NCBI RefSeq assembly: GCF_036053395.1
Contig: NZ_CP107942.1
Coordinates: 2,322,501 to 2,386,500 of the forward strand
Direction of reading: 5' to 3'
Length of the DNA stretch: 64,000 nt
Origin: Actinoplanes sp. NBC_00393
Lineage (GTDB): Bacteria > Actinomycetota > Actinomycetes > Mycobacteriales > Micromonosporaceae
Shown here one piece after another: positions 32,605-43,538 of the stretch (the stretch's first letter is position 1; every line of letters begins with the position of its first letter). Position numbers and translations under genes: made by a program. The notes beneath the pieces were generated by a model. That model was not told the origin of the DNA. It ran no database searches and worked only from the letters and a program-made list of their open reading frames with translations.

Positions 32605-34362
32605 TCAGCGGCGGGTCGCCTCGCGAACATTGACCAGCAGCACCAGCAGCGCCGCGGCGAAGAAGGTGAAAGTGACGACGTAGCGCCCGTCGTACCAGAG
32701 CACCACCAGCGCGAGGATCGCGACGCAGGCCAGCAGTAGGCGTACCAGCACGGCCAGGAACTTCTTCCGGACCAGACCCTCCACGATCAGCAGCACCAGC
32801 AACAGGACCAGGGCGGTCTCCTGCCCGGCGATCGGCAGCGGGGACAGCACCGCCCCGATCGCCCACAGGATCAGCGGGGTGCTGAGCACCGCCCACCACG
32901 ACCGGGCCCGGCCCAGGAACCCGGCGGAGGCCTCCATCGGCACCCGCCGGTGCAGCAGATGAGCGTGCGGATGCCGCGGCAACGGCCCGGCCACGGCACT
33001 GCGGTGCAACTCGTCGGCCAGCCGGGTGCGTTCCATCCGCAGGCCCAGCAACTGCTGCTCCTGGCCGAGCAGGGCCCGAACCTCCGGGTCACCGGCGGGC
33101 AGGCCCGCCGCCGCCACCGTCAGTTCGTGCCGCAGTTCAGCGATCTGCTGGTCCAGCTCGGCGATCCGGTCACGATCCCGCTGGGTACGCGCCTCAGCGA
33201 GCTTGCGTTCGGTGGCCGCATCGGGCACGACCTTGGCCAGGCCCGCCCAGCCGACCGGATCCGCCCACGCCGGGCGTACCGTGCCGTCCCGCCGGTAGCG
33301 AGGGCCGGCCGGGCCGCGCTCGCCGCCCAGCCGGTCATGGGTGTCACGGCCCCACAAGCCGCGGAAGTCCCGTACCCAAGCGGTGTCGTCGTCGATCACC
33401 ACCGGATGCCAGGCCTCGTCGCGGCCCGGGCCGACCGCCCGGCCGTCGCCGCGGGCATAGTCGACGTACGGGATGCCGAGACTGCGCTGATCCTCCGCCG
33501 ACCAGGGTGCGAGCAGCCGCCCCGACCAGCGCAGCGCATTGACCAGACCGCGCAGGCGCGGCGGCCGCACCGTGATCAGGTAGTCGCCCGGAAGGTACGC
33601 GCCGGAATGCGAGCCGGCGCCCACGAAGACCACCGGATGCCGGCCGTCGACCACGGTCAGGTCCGGGTCGTCCCAGCGCCGCCGCAGGTCGTCGCCGGTC
33701 TCCTCGTGCGCCGAGAACACCACCCACGCCGGCTTCGGCAGCCCGTCCGGCCCGGGCGGACCGGCCGCGTCGAGGTAGACCGTCACCTGTTCCCAGTCGG
33801 CCTCGTGCTCGTTGACCCCGCCGAACGCCGAACGCCAGTTGTTGAAGCTGTAGAAGAACCAGTACTGGCAGACGATCCACGGGTCGTCGCGCACCACCCG
33901 CCCGTAGTAGGTGGGCCGCCCCGGCCCGAGGTGATCGCGCTGCAGCAGGAACGAGCGGGCCGCGCTGCCACCCGGGACGCTGCCGCGGAACAGCAGCGAG
34001 AACCGGTTCAGCGTGTCGATCAGCCGGGCGGTGAGCCCGACCGACGCCAGCCGGCTCGACCGGGCCAGGTGCGGTGGGCGGTCCCGCAGCGGGATGTGCG
34101 CGGGCAGATGCGTCTCGTCGCCGTCGATGCCCGACAGCGAATATCCGAGCCCGAGCTCAGCACCGCCGGCCGCGGCGAGGGTGTCCAGGCTCAGTTCGCC
34201 CGGCGTGGCGACCTGGACCGGGCGTTCCCCGGGCTCGGAGCGCCACAGCCCGGCGCGGCTGACGTACCGGTCGACCGGGACCGGAAAGAAGTACTCACCC
34301 TCGGTGAACCGGGCCACCGGCTCGTAGGCGCGCAGCAGATGCAGGTCTTCCTCGTTGCCCAC
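32605..34362 (-). CDS. Vps62-like protein with C-terminal membrane segments
   Basis: 585 residues from GTG 34362, with AGGAGAGGAA upstream. The N-terminal 330 residues carry the Vps62-related signature (YWFFYSFNNW, NEHEADWEQVTVYL, VVFVGAGSHSGAYLPGDY) with conserved His/Glu that could hold a metal. A helical coiled-coil region (about 375-450, rich in R/E/Q) leads to four hydrophobic helices (about 490-580). It probably sits in the membrane with its main domain in the cytoplasm, as no signal peptide is seen. Function is unknown in bacteria. Confidence 0.75.
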   Translation of the reverse strand: MGNEEDLHLLRAYEPVARFTEGEYFFPVPVDRYVSRAGLWRSEPGERPVQVATPGELSLDTLAAAGGAELGLGYSLSGIDGDETHLPAHIPLRDRPPHLARSSRLASVGLTARLIDTLNRFSLLFRGSVPGGSAARSFLLQRDHLGPGRPTYYGRVVRDDPWIVCQYWFFYSFNNWRSAFGGVNEHEADWEQVTVYLDAAGPPGPDGLPKPAWVVFSAHEETGDDLRRRWDDPDLTVVDGRHPVVFVGAGSHSGAYLPGDYLITVRPPRLRGLVNALRWSGRLLAPWSAEDQRSLGIPYVDYARGDGRAVGPGRDEAWHPVVIDDDTAWVRDFRGLWGRDTHDRLGGERGPAGPRYRRDGTVRPAWADPVGWAGLAKVVPDAATERKLAEARTQRDRDRIAELDQQIAELRHELTVAAAGLPAGDPEVRALLGQEQQLLGLRMERTRLADELHRSAVAGPLPRHPHAHLLHRRVPMEASAGFLGRARSWWAVLSTPLILWAIGAVLSPLPIAGQETALVLLLVLLIVEGLVRKKFLAVLVRLLLACVAILALVVLWYDGRYVVTFTFFAAALLVLLVNVREATRR

Positions 34363-34467
34363 TGCCTGTTGGTTCCTCTCCTGCTGACGTGCCGCAGGCT
34401 GAGGTTATCCGGAGGGCGGGGGTTGGTTGCATTGCCTCCTCTCGCATTCACCTATATGAATGGCCGC

Positions 34468-35205
34468 ATGAGTATTTCCGGAAAGCTCGCCGCAGCGTTG
34501 ATCACGCTGTCGACGGCGATCACCGCCACCCTTGCGGTCACCGCGACACCCGCTGCGGCCGCCGCCACGCCCGGCATCGACGTGTCGCGCTACCAGGGAA
34601 CGATCAACTGGACGAGCGTACGCAACGCGGGCATCCAGTTCGCCTACATCAAGGCCACCGAGGGGGTGAGCTATCGGGACCCCAATTTCGGTACGAACTA
34701 CGTCGGGGCGTACAACGCCGGAGTGATCCGGGGCGCCTACCATTTCGCCCTGCCCGACCGTTCCAGCGGCGCGGTGCAGGCCAACTACCTGGCCAGCAGC
34801 GGCGGCGCCTGGTCGGCCGACAGCCGGACCCTTCCCGCCGCGCTGGACATCGAGTTCAACCCGTACGGCGCCACCTGCTACGGCCTGAGCCAGGCCGCGA
34901 TGCGCACCTGGATCTCGGGCTTCCTGGCCACCTACCGCAACCGCACCGGCCGGTACGCGGTCATCTACACGACGACGAGCTGGTGGACGAGCTGCACCGG
35001 CAACTGGAGCGGCCCGTGGGCCAACCACCCGCTGTGGATCGCCCGCTGGGCCACGACGCCGGGCACGCTGCCGGCGGGCGCGCCGTACTACAGCTTCTGG
35101 CAGTACACCGCGAGCGGCGCGGTCCCCGGCATCAGCGGCGCGGTCGACCGCAACTACTTCAACGGCGACCGCAGCCGCCTGATCGCGCTGGCCAACAACA
35201 CCTGA
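34468..35205 (+). CDS. Secreted GH25 lysozyme (muramidase)
   Basis: 245 residues from ATG 34468; ATG 34456 is an in-frame alternative. The signal peptide ends ATPAAAAA. The GH25 barrel follows with PGIDVSRYQGTINW (D38), AYIKATEG, GAYHFALP and the catalytic ALDIE (D127, E129). It ends near the C-terminus without an added binding domain. It should cut the MurNAc-GlcNAc bond of peptidoglycan outside the cell, for feeding on other bacteria or for its own wall turnover. A clear terminator follows. Confidence 0.93.
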   Translation: MSISGKLAAALITLSTAITATLAVTATPAAAAATPGIDVSRYQGTINWTSVRNAGIQFAYIKATEGVSYRDPNFGTNYVGAYNAGVIRGAYHFALPDRSSGAVQANYLASSGGAWSADSRTLPAALDIEFNPYGATCYGLSQAAMRTWISGFLATYRNRTGRYAVIYTTTSWWTSCTGNWSGPWANHPLWIARWATTPGTLPAGAPYYSFWQYTASGAVPGISGAVDRNYFNGDRSRLIALANNT

Positions 35206-35227
35206 GCCGCTTGAGGTCGTTCCATCA

Positions 35228-35249
35228 GGGGTGCCGGGCCCGGCACCCC
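35228..35249 (+). terminator. Intrinsic terminator after lysozyme gene
   Basis: A perfect 11-bp palindromic stem (GGGGTGCCGGG and complement) is followed by CTTTTG, 22 bp after the lysozyme stop. Confidence 0.85.
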
Positions 35250-35270
35250 CTTTTGCGCGGCGTTCCCGGC

Positions 35271-35276
35271 TACCCT
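35271..35276 (+). promoter_or_regulatory. Leaderless -10 element (TACCCT) of VOC gene
   Basis: TACCCT lies 7 nt before ATG 35284 with no ribosome-binding site. It is the same hexamer and nearly the same spacing as at 10468. Confidence 0.4.
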
Positions 35277-35283
35277 CCCATTC

Positions 35284-35670
35284 ATGACCGCCATCTCCGT
35301 CATGCTCGCGGTGCCGGACGCCGCAGCAGCTTCCGCTTGGTATCAGCGAGCCCTCGGCGCCACTGAGCTGTGGAACCTCGGCTCGGTCGTCGGCCTGGAA
35401 CTCCAGGGGGCGCCGTTCTTCGTCGCGGAGCCCGCTAACAACGGGTGGGAAAGCCCGAAGGCGCTCGGCAGCACCACAGCCCGGATCGAGGTGTTCGTCG
35501 ATGACCCGGACTCCGTCGTCGGCGGCGCCGCGGAGGCCGGAGCTGACTACCACGATCCGGTGCGCGACCATTCCGCACCGTGGGGCACGCACCGCCAAGG
35601 TGGTTTCTTCGATCCGTACGGTCATCTCTGGCTCGTGGGAGACAAGTCACCGCTACAGCGTCATCGGTAA
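35284..35670 (+). CDS. VOC-family (glyoxalase/bleomycin-resistance-like) protein
   Basis: 128 residues made of two beta-alpha-beta-beta-beta modules. SAWYQRALGATELW opens the first and FVDDPDSVVGGAAEAGA the second. GFFDPYGHLWLVGD at the end is typical of the YCII/PhnB-like branch. Metal ligands are not obvious, so it may be a binding rather than catalytic member. Confidence 0.82.
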   Translation: MTAISVMLAVPDAAAASAWYQRALGATELWNLGSVVGLELQGAPFFVAEPANNGWESPKALGSTTARIEVFVDDPDSVVGGAAEAGADYHDPVRDHSAPWGTHRQGGFFDPYGHLWLVGDKSPLQRHR

Positions 35671-35719
35671 CCGTCAGCCTGCGACGTAACGAACACCTGC
35701 TCGCGTTCGTTGGATCGCT

Positions 35720-36362
35720 ATGCGGCGTCGGCTGGTGGCAGTGGTGTCCTGGATCGTGGTTCTTGCCGGCGGGGCCGCACCTGCGGCGCGACCGTCAGCC
35801 GACGCGCAGGGTCGATTCTTTGACGGCCGGGACCCGCCGGTTCGAGTTGAACGAGTACGCGTATCTGCGTTTGCGGCAGGCGGGAGTCATCGATCCGCCG
35901 GTGAAGCCCGACGATGTGGATGCCCTCAACGAATGCAGGGCCGTGTACGACTACAAGCCGTACTTCGATATCGATCCACCCGCCGGCGCGTACGAGCTCA
36001 CCGCCTTCCATGACCTGCTGGAGCCGATCGATCGCGACCCCACGGTCGTCGAGGCGTGGCGGGGGTACGACGGTTGTATGAAGGACCGTCACGGCTATGT
36101 CGTCGGCGCGGATCGCTCCGAATTCCTGTTCGCGAGCAGGCTGAACGGCGTACCGCGTAGCCCGGAATGGCGTCGCGGTCTGGCCGAGATGAAAGCAGTC
36201 TTCGCTGCCGATGTGGACTGCCGGCGTCCCGCCTACCTCGCCGCCATGCGGCTGGTCGACCAGCGACTCGACGCCTGGGTGGAGAAGCACCGTGCGGATC
36301 TGCTCGCCATCCGGCGCGAGTGGCGGGGCCGAGTGGCCGCGGCGGCGAACCTGCCACGTTAG
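35720..36362 (+). pseudogene. Secreted protein gene with apparent frameshift after the signal peptide
   Basis: ATG 35720 opens a good signal peptide (MRRRLVAVVSWIVVLAGG then APAARPSADA), but that frame degenerates after about 35,815. The plausible mature domain (FELNEYAYLRLRQAGVIDP to VAAAANLPR) is in another frame, with no reasonable start of its own; only TTG 35820 is near. The mature part has several Tyr/Trp/Asp and two or three Cys. I do not recognise a family. A single-base indel near 35,815-35,835 would join the two. Sequencing error, true pseudogene, or frame-shifted translation remain open. Confidence 0.55.
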
Positions 36363-36409
36363 CGGCGGCCGCTGGCATCGGGGTGGAGCCGCTCCCTCAC
36401 ACTGGCGCC

Positions 36410-36679
36410 ATGGTGATTGTCGTGGGGGCGTTGCTGCTGGTCGGCGTCGTGGTTCTGGTCGTTTGGAATATCAACATCAACCGGAACAACCCGGTGCGCA
36501 AGGCGCTCAAGAAGGCTCAAGCCGAGGCGAAGGTCGGGCGCCGCAAGCGCAGGTCGGGCTCGGGGAACGACGGCACCTACTCGTCAAGCGGGGACAGCCA
36601 TGACGGTGGCGGTTCCTGGTGGGACGGCGGCGGTGACAGTGGGGGCGGCGACAGCGGCGGCGGAGGCGGCGGGGACTGA
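36410..36679 (+). CDS. Small single-span membrane protein with Gly-rich tail
   Basis: 89 residues. One membrane helix (MVIVVGALLLVGVVVLVVWN, 1-20) is followed by a basic segment (KALKKAQAEAKVGRRKRR) and a Ser/Asp/Gly-rich tail that ends with a run of six Gly and Asp. The positive-inside rule puts the tail in the cytoplasm. No family recognised. Confidence 0.6.
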   Translation: MVIVVGALLLVGVVVLVVWNININRNNPVRKALKKAQAEAKVGRRKRRSGSGNDGTYSSSGDSHDGGGSWWDGGGDSGGGDSGGGGGGD

Positions 36680-36687
36680 GGTGGGCC

Positions 36688-36717
36688 GGCTGCCGCCGCC
36701 GATCGGCGGCGGCAGCC
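36688..36717. terminator. Bidirectional hairpin terminator
   Basis: 13-bp perfect stem (GGCTGCCGCCGCC and complement) around GATC, between the convergent small membrane protein and DUF3455 genes. Confidence 0.75.
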
Positions 36718-36727
36718 CGGGTGCCGG

Positions 36728-37288
36728 TCAGACGCCGGGGGCGTCCCAGAAGACATAGACCGATCCGTACGCGACGCTGGCCGTCTGGCCCGTGGTGCAG
36801 GTGCCGGTGGGCGCCACGCCGCCGGAGGTGCGCAGCCGGTTGATGTAGTCGGAGCGGCTGAGCACCCCGTTGCCGGTGCGGGTGGTCACCTTGAGCAGCA
36901 GCTCCGGGATGGTGCCGGGGCGCGGCGAGCCCTCCACCCGGGCCGCGGTCACCAGCGAGCCGTCGCTGACCGACTGCCAGCTCGGGCCGCCGAAGTGGTG
37001 CAGCCAGCCGCCGGTGCCGAACAGCTTGGCCTCCGGAACGGACGCGCCGGTGTACGCGCCGGTGGTGGCGCCGGCCGGGACGACGCACGTGTAAGTCTGG
37101 GTCCCCTTCGTGACCACGTAGGCGCCGACCAGCTTGGAGCCGGCCGGCGGCTGGATGATGTCCGGGATGAGCGGGGTGGTCTGGGCGGCGGCCGAGCCGG
37201 CGGTGGAGACGGTGAGGACCGCGGTGGCGGCCACGGCCAGGCCCACGGCGGCGAGCGCGCGGATCCGGGACCGGGTTGTGCTGAGCAT
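36728..37288 (-). CDS. Secreted DUF3455-like protein
   Basis: 186 residues from ATG 37288, with GGGGGA 4 nt upstream. The signal peptide ends AGSAAAQT. The mature protein (IQPPAGSKLVGAYVVTKGTQ, TYTCV, GGWLHHFGGPSWQSVSDGS, LLLKVTTRTGNGVLS) matches the DUF3455 family of small exported beta proteins in bacteria and fungi, of unknown function. Two Cys could form a disulfide. A strong hairpin lies in its 5' untranslated region. Confidence 0.8.
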   Translation of the reverse strand: MLSTTRSRIRALAAVGLAVAATAVLTVSTAGSAAAQTTPLIPDIIQPPAGSKLVGAYVVTKGTQTYTCVVPAGATTGAYTGASVPEAKLFGTGGWLHHFGGPSWQSVSDGSLVTAARVEGSPRPGTIPELLLKVTTRTGNGVLSRSDYINRLRTSGGVAPTGTCTTGQTASVAYGSVYVFWDAPGV

Positions 37289-37304
37289 TCGTTCCCCCTG
37301 CGTC

Positions 37305-37334
37305 GAGACGGTAGGCGCAGCTGCCTACCGTCTC
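37305..37334. promoter_or_regulatory. 12-bp inverted repeat upstream of the DUF3455 gene
   Basis: Arms GAGACGGTAGGC and GCCTACCGTCTC with a 6-nt centre lie 17-46 nt before the start codon. It could be an operator or, if transcribed, a leader hairpin just before the ribosome-binding site. Confidence 0.55.
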
Positions 37335-37427
37335 CACACACGGATGCTCATCGATGCGAGTTCTAGATCATCGCAAGCACGGTCCGTTCGGTCCGGCTTA
37401 CCTCGGGTGATCGTACAAAAAGGATGG

Positions 37428-39722
<2,295 letters not shown>

Positions 39723-39725
39723 TCA

Positions 39726-39848
39726 GGGGTACGGGCTATGCCGCCCCGCCGCAGTCGTGGCCGTTCCCGCCGTTCCGCGCGAGCCTGCCGCGGGGGCACG
39801 GCAGCCGGCGCGACCGCCGGGCTCATCCTGTTGGTCACGCTCAAACCC
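39726..39848 (+). repeat. Dispersed repeat, copy A
   Basis: Starts GGGGTACGGGCTATGCCG and ends near TTGGTCACGCTC. Clearly related along its whole length to the reverse complement of 40,237-40,357, with substitutions spread throughout. Frames of both copies begin RGTGYA, but stops and shifts differ, so it is more likely a non-coding element or gene remnant. Confidence 0.6.
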
Positions 39849-39854
39849 CAGCAG

Positions 39855-39955
39855 CCGGCCACCGAACAGCAGCCGGCCACCGAACAGCATCCCCGGCCAC
39901 CGAACAGCAGCCGGCCAGCGAACAGCATCCCCGGCCGCCGAACAGCAGCCGACCG
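39855..39955. repeat. 38-bp composite tandem repeat, about 2.5 copies
   Basis: CCGGCCACCGAACAGCAG (18 bp) alternates with a 20-bp variant ending CAGCATCC; CCGG recurs at 39855, 39873, 39893, 39911 and 39931. Confidence 0.8.
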
Positions 39956-40236
39956 GTCGGCTGCAGGCAGCGCTAACGCACGGCCGGGCCCGCTTTTGGA
40001 GGCTGTTCGATCACTGGGCCGCGCATCAGTGCTGTCTGCCGGGCAGTGAGACAGCGCCGTCGCAGGGCCCGGTGATCAACAAGGCCGAAAACACCGCCTC
40101 AGCCGCCCGCTGGCGACGTCACCCAACCCCCGGCGCCGGTCGGGCTGGGCGAAGCGCAGTTTGCCTTTCCGGCTGGGCGTGGAGAGCGGTTCGCGCGGCC
40201 GGGGGCAGCGCTCAGAACAGGCGGAGGGCGATCCGC

Positions 40237-40357
40237 GGGTGCAGCGTGAGGATCAGGGTGAGCCCGGCAGCCGCGCTCGGGGCCGTGACGCGATGCCTGG
40301 ATCGCGCGGCACGGCAGAACGGACACGACTTCGGCGCGACGGCGTAGCCCGTACCCC
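40237..40357 (-). repeat. Dispersed repeat, copy B (inverted relative to A)
   Basis: The reverse strand starts GGGGTACGGGCTACGCCG and runs to a segment matching TCACGCTC of copy A. With copy A it flanks about 390 bp that hold no gene. Confidence 0.6.
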
Positions 40358-40761
40358 GCAAAGGCCGAAACCGACAAGCAGACCCTGACCCGCGAAGGCT
40401 CATAGACCGGTTGCGGCTCGAGGCCTGCCCGCCGGATAGCGCCGGTCTCGGTACAACCCGGCCCGCCGCACGGGCAGACCCCGGTCCGGCTGGCCCTCAG
40501 GGTTGTTTCCCGCCCGCGCAAACAGCCCTGACAGCCAGCCGGGTTGTTCGGCGCTCGCTCGGGGTTGTTCGCGTGTCATCGAAGGCGTTGCCTGCATCCG
40601 GGCGCCATGTGACGCCGGATCAGCGCGCGGGGCGGTGACCAGCGTTGGTGGATCAAGCCGCGACTCCCAGCTGAGGGGTCCGCGGGGCCGGCGTCCGCCT
40701 TCGGCGCCGCCTGGCGGCCAGGTACGGCGGTCCCGGTGACGTATGGGTTCCCGAACGCTGG

Positions 40762-40801
40762 CACACCCGTTGCGGGTGTGGGTACACCCGCTTTGGGTGT
40801 G
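40762..40801. repeat. Paired palindrome element (REP-like), locus 2
   Basis: CACACCCG-TTG-CGGGTGTG (40762-40780), a 2-nt spacer, then TACACCCGCTTTGGGTGTG. This has the same order and spacing as the pair at 8236-8275. Both copies are followed by a GCCGTTT word. Confidence 0.7.
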
Positions 40802-40936
40802 GCCGTTTATTCGGAAGGTCTCCCGCCGCAGAGCGCCGGCCGCCGCGCGAACGGTGCTCTGCCAGCCGTGCGGGTCCGGCTGGATGGAAAGAGAGGGCGG
40901 GCTGGTGCGCGCCTGCACCGCGACCCGGCCAGCCCT

Positions 40937-41587
40937 TTAGTCGGGCAGGTTGTTCTCGTAGGCGTACACCACGATCTGCACCCGGTCGCGCAGCTCGAGT
41001 TTGCTCAGCAGCCGGCCGACGTGCGCTTTCACGGTGGCCTCGGACAGGTGCAGGTCCGCGGCGATCTCGGTGTTCGACAGACCGCGCGCCACCAGGCGCA
41101 GCACCTCGCGTTCGCGCGACGTCAGCCGCTGCAGCCGCACGTCCTCGACGGCCGGGCCGGGCAGCAGCGGCACCACTGTGTCGAGCAGCCGGCGGGTGAC
41201 CGCCGGCGCGACCACCGCATGTCCGCCGGCGACGGCGCGGATGGCGCTGACCAGGTCGGCCGGCGGCACGTCCTTCAGCAGGAAGCCGCTGGCTCCGGCA
41301 CGCAGCGCGGCGTACACGTATTCGTCCAGGTCGAAGGTGGTCAGCACCAGGATCCGGGCCGGGCTGCCGGCGCCGACGATCTCCCGGGTGGCCTCGATGC
41401 CGTCGAGGACCGGCATGCGTACGTCCATCAGCACCACGTCCGGCCGCAGCGCCCGGGTCATCGTGACCGCCTGCGCGCCGTTGCCCGCCTCGCCGACCAC
41501 GGTGATGTCCGGCTGGGCCTCCAGGACGAGCCGGAATCCGAGCGACAGCAGCGGCTGGTCGTCGGCGAGCAGCACCGAGACGCTCAT
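40937..41587 (-). CDS. NarL/LuxR-type response regulator
   Basis: 216 residues. Receiver domain with D9-D10, phosphoacceptor D55 in LMDVRMP, T82/T83 and K105 in FLLKD. C-terminal LuxR helix-turn-helix (about 150-210, LTSREREVLRLVARGLSNTE and ATVKAHVGRLLSKL). It starts in a GTGA/ATGA-type overlap with the histidine kinase gene (41584-41587), so the two form a cognate pair. It is last gene of the ABC-permease-kinase-regulator operon that lies back to back with the pls-like gene. Confidence 0.93.
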   Translation of the reverse strand: MSVSVLLADDQPLLSLGFRLVLEAQPDITVVGEAGNGAQAVTMTRALRPDVVLMDVRMPVLDGIEATREIVGAGSPARILVLTTFDLDEYVYAALRAGASGFLLKDVPPADLVSAIRAVAGGHAVVAPAVTRRLLDTVVPLLPGPAVEDVRLQRLTSREREVLRLVARGLSNTEIAADLHLSEATVKAHVGRLLSKLELRDRVQIVVYAYENNLPD

Positions 41588-42735
41588 GCGCGGGTTCCGG
41601 CCCGGTCGAAGGTGAGCGTCGCGTGCACCTGCCAGCCCGGCCCGTCGCGGGGACCTGCGCCGACGCGGCCACCGTATGCGGCGGCGCGTTCCAGCATGCC
41701 GGCCAGCCCGTGCCGGCCGTCGGGCGCCGGCTGCCGGGCGGCCCGGCCGGCGCCGTCGTCGACGACCGACACGTCAGCCCCGTCCGCGAGGTAGCGCACC
41801 GTGACCTCGGCGGTGGCCCGCGGCCCGGCGTGTTTGAGGGTGTTGGTCAGCGCCTCCTGCACGATCCGGTAGACGACCAGTCCGGCGCCCGGACCCCACG
41901 GACCCGGTGTGCCCTCGCGGCGCACGATGACCCGTACTCCGGCCGCCCGGATCCGGTCGACCAGCGCGTCGATGTCGTCGAATCCGGGCTGCGGCGCGCG
42001 GGTGCTCTCGCCCGGCTCGGACGTGCCGCGCAGCAGGCCGACCAGCCGGCGCATCTCGCCCAGGGCCTGGCGTCCGGTGGCGGAGACCTGGCCCATCACG
42101 TCGGCGGCGCGTTGCGGCGCGCCGGGCGCGGTGGCCGCCGCGCCGTCGGAGAGCGCGACCATGACGGCCAGGTGGTGGGCGACGACGTCGTGCATCTCGC
42201 GGGCGATCCGCGCCCGTTCCTCGGCGACCGCGAGCCGGGCGCGGTCCTCCAGGGCGCTCAGGTACGCCGCACGCGTGCGCTGGTTCATGCCGATCAGGAC
42301 GACGGCGACCGTCACCGCCGCCAGCGCGGCGAAGGCGCCCCACGCCCGGGCCGGCTCCAGCCGGTTGTCGAACCCGACGAGTACGGCCAGCGCGGCGGTC
42401 GGCCACGCGAACCGGGCCGGACGGTATCGGGCTACGGCGTGCAGAGCGGTCAGGCTGACCACGAACGCGGCCGGGGACTGCGCGCCGGCCGCGTTGGATG
42501 CCCAGAACAGCGCGGTCACGGCGCAGAAGACCAGCACGGGTGCGTCGCGGCGCCAGATCAGCGGGATCGGCGACAGGACCACGGTCGCCCAGTCCAGGGC
42601 GGTGGCGGGCTCGACGGTCGCACCGGTCCGGCCGGTCAGCACCAGGCCGCAGCCGAGCGCGACCAGCCCGGCGATGCCGGCGTCGACCACGTGGGGGTGC
42701 TGTTGAGCCGTGACGCGCCATCCGTGCACGTTCAT
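41584..42735 (-). CDS. Sensor histidine kinase (HisKA_3 type)
   Basis: 383 residues. Four to five membrane helices fill the first 150 residues with almost no extracellular loop, as in intramembrane-sensing kinases that detect membrane damage or peptide antibiotics via a transporter. The dimerisation helix has REMHDVVAHH with H182 as the phosphorylated histidine. The ATPase domain shows VVYRIVQEALTNTLKHA, VVDDGAGR and GRHGLAGMLERAAA. Its start lies 30 bp after the ABC permease gene, supporting one transcript and functional linkage. Confidence 0.92.
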   Translation of the reverse strand: MNVHGWRVTAQQHPHVVDAGIAGLVALGCGLVLTGRTGATVEPATALDWATVVLSPIPLIWRRDAPVLVFCAVTALFWASNAAGAQSPAAFVVSLTALHAVARYRPARFAWPTAALAVLVGFDNRLEPARAWGAFAALAAVTVAVVLIGMNQRTRAAYLSALEDRARLAVAEERARIAREMHDVVAHHLAVMVALSDGAAATAPGAPQRAADVMGQVSATGRQALGEMRRLVGLLRGTSEPGESTRAPQPGFDDIDALVDRIRAAGVRVIVRREGTPGPWGPGAGLVVYRIVQEALTNTLKHAGPRATAEVTVRYLADGADVSVVDDGAGRAARQPAPDGRHGLAGMLERAAAYGGRVGAGPRDGPGWQVHATLTFDRAGTRA

Positions 42736-42764
42736 CCGCCCATTGTGGCCGGAACCGGCGGGGC

Positions 42765-43538
42765 TCACGGGTCGCGGCGCCACACGGCGAGGCTGCCGGC
42801 GGCCAGGGCGAGCAGCACCCAGCCGGCGACGGTCAGCGCGGCCAGGCCGGGCGCCAGCATCTCGAAGGGGTTGGTGGAGTCGACCGCGTACAGCGCCTGG
42901 GTGGCCGCGACCGGGACGAAACGCAGCACGTCGTCGGCGATCCGGTCCGGGAGCGCCGGTTGCACCAGGGCCGGGAGCACCAGCAGGACGAGCACGTAGA
43001 CGGTGATGGCGGCGGCGGTGTGCCGCATGACGGCGCCGAAGCCGAGCCCGATCAGCGCCGAGGCCACCGGCGCGACGGCCGCGCCGAGCAGTGCCCGCAC
43101 CGGAAGGTCGCCGAGCGGGACGCCGGGGCCGACGATCAGCGCGGCGGCAGCCAGGGAGAACACGCAGACCAGAAGCATCAGCGGCCACGCCGTGAGGACG
43201 AGGACGGCTGCCTTCGCCCACAGCACCGGCACCCGGCGGGGGACCGCGGCGAACGTCGCCCGGATCAGCCCGGAGCCGTACTCCCCGGTGACCATCAAGA
43301 TGCCGAAGACGCCGAGGACCAGCGAGATGACGTCGATGCCGAGGTAGGTCTGCGCGATCAGCGCGCCGGGAGAGACCTCGGCGTTCGGGTCGCGGTAGAC
43401 GTTCCAGTTGATCGCCGTGGCCAGCCCGACGGTGATCAGCGCGGCCGCTGACAGGACCACCCAGGTGGAGCGCAGGGTGGTCAGCTTCCCCCACTCTGCG
43501 TGCGTCACCCGAGAGAAGGTGACCCGGTACGCGTTCAC
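42765..43538 (-). CDS. ABC-2 type transporter permease
   Basis: 257 residues with six membrane helices; the N-terminus RVTHAEWGKLTTLRSTW is the usual start of actinomycete ABC-2 permeases. It overlaps the ATPase stop by 4 bases (43535-43538). With the ATPase it should form an exporter for a peptide, lipid or drug. The adjacent kinase/regulator pair probably controls it. Confidence 0.9.
   Translation of the reverse strand: MNAYRVTFSRVTHAEWGKLTTLRSTWVVLSAAALITVGLATAINWNVYRDPNAEVSPGALIAQTYLGIDVISLVLGVFGILMVTGEYGSGLIRATFAAVPRRVPVLWAKAAVLVLTAWPLMLLVCVFSLAAAALIVGPGVPLGDLPVRALLGAAVAPVASALIGLGFGAVMRHTAAAITVYVLVLLVLPALVQPALPDRIADDVLRFVPVAATQALYAVDSTNPFEMLAPGLAALTVAGWVLLALAAGSLAVWRRDP

Noticed and set aside
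39726..40357. Insertion sequence or MITE with terminal inverted repeats
   Set aside because: No transposase gene, no short perfect terminal repeats and no target duplication could be seen. Kept only as an inverted repeat pair.
40400..40918. 172-codon minus-strand frame downstream of the response regulator
   Set aside because: Its middle is made of the palindromic repeat (GHTQSGCTHTRNGCA) and the rest is Arg/Pro-rich. No homologous domain is recognisable.
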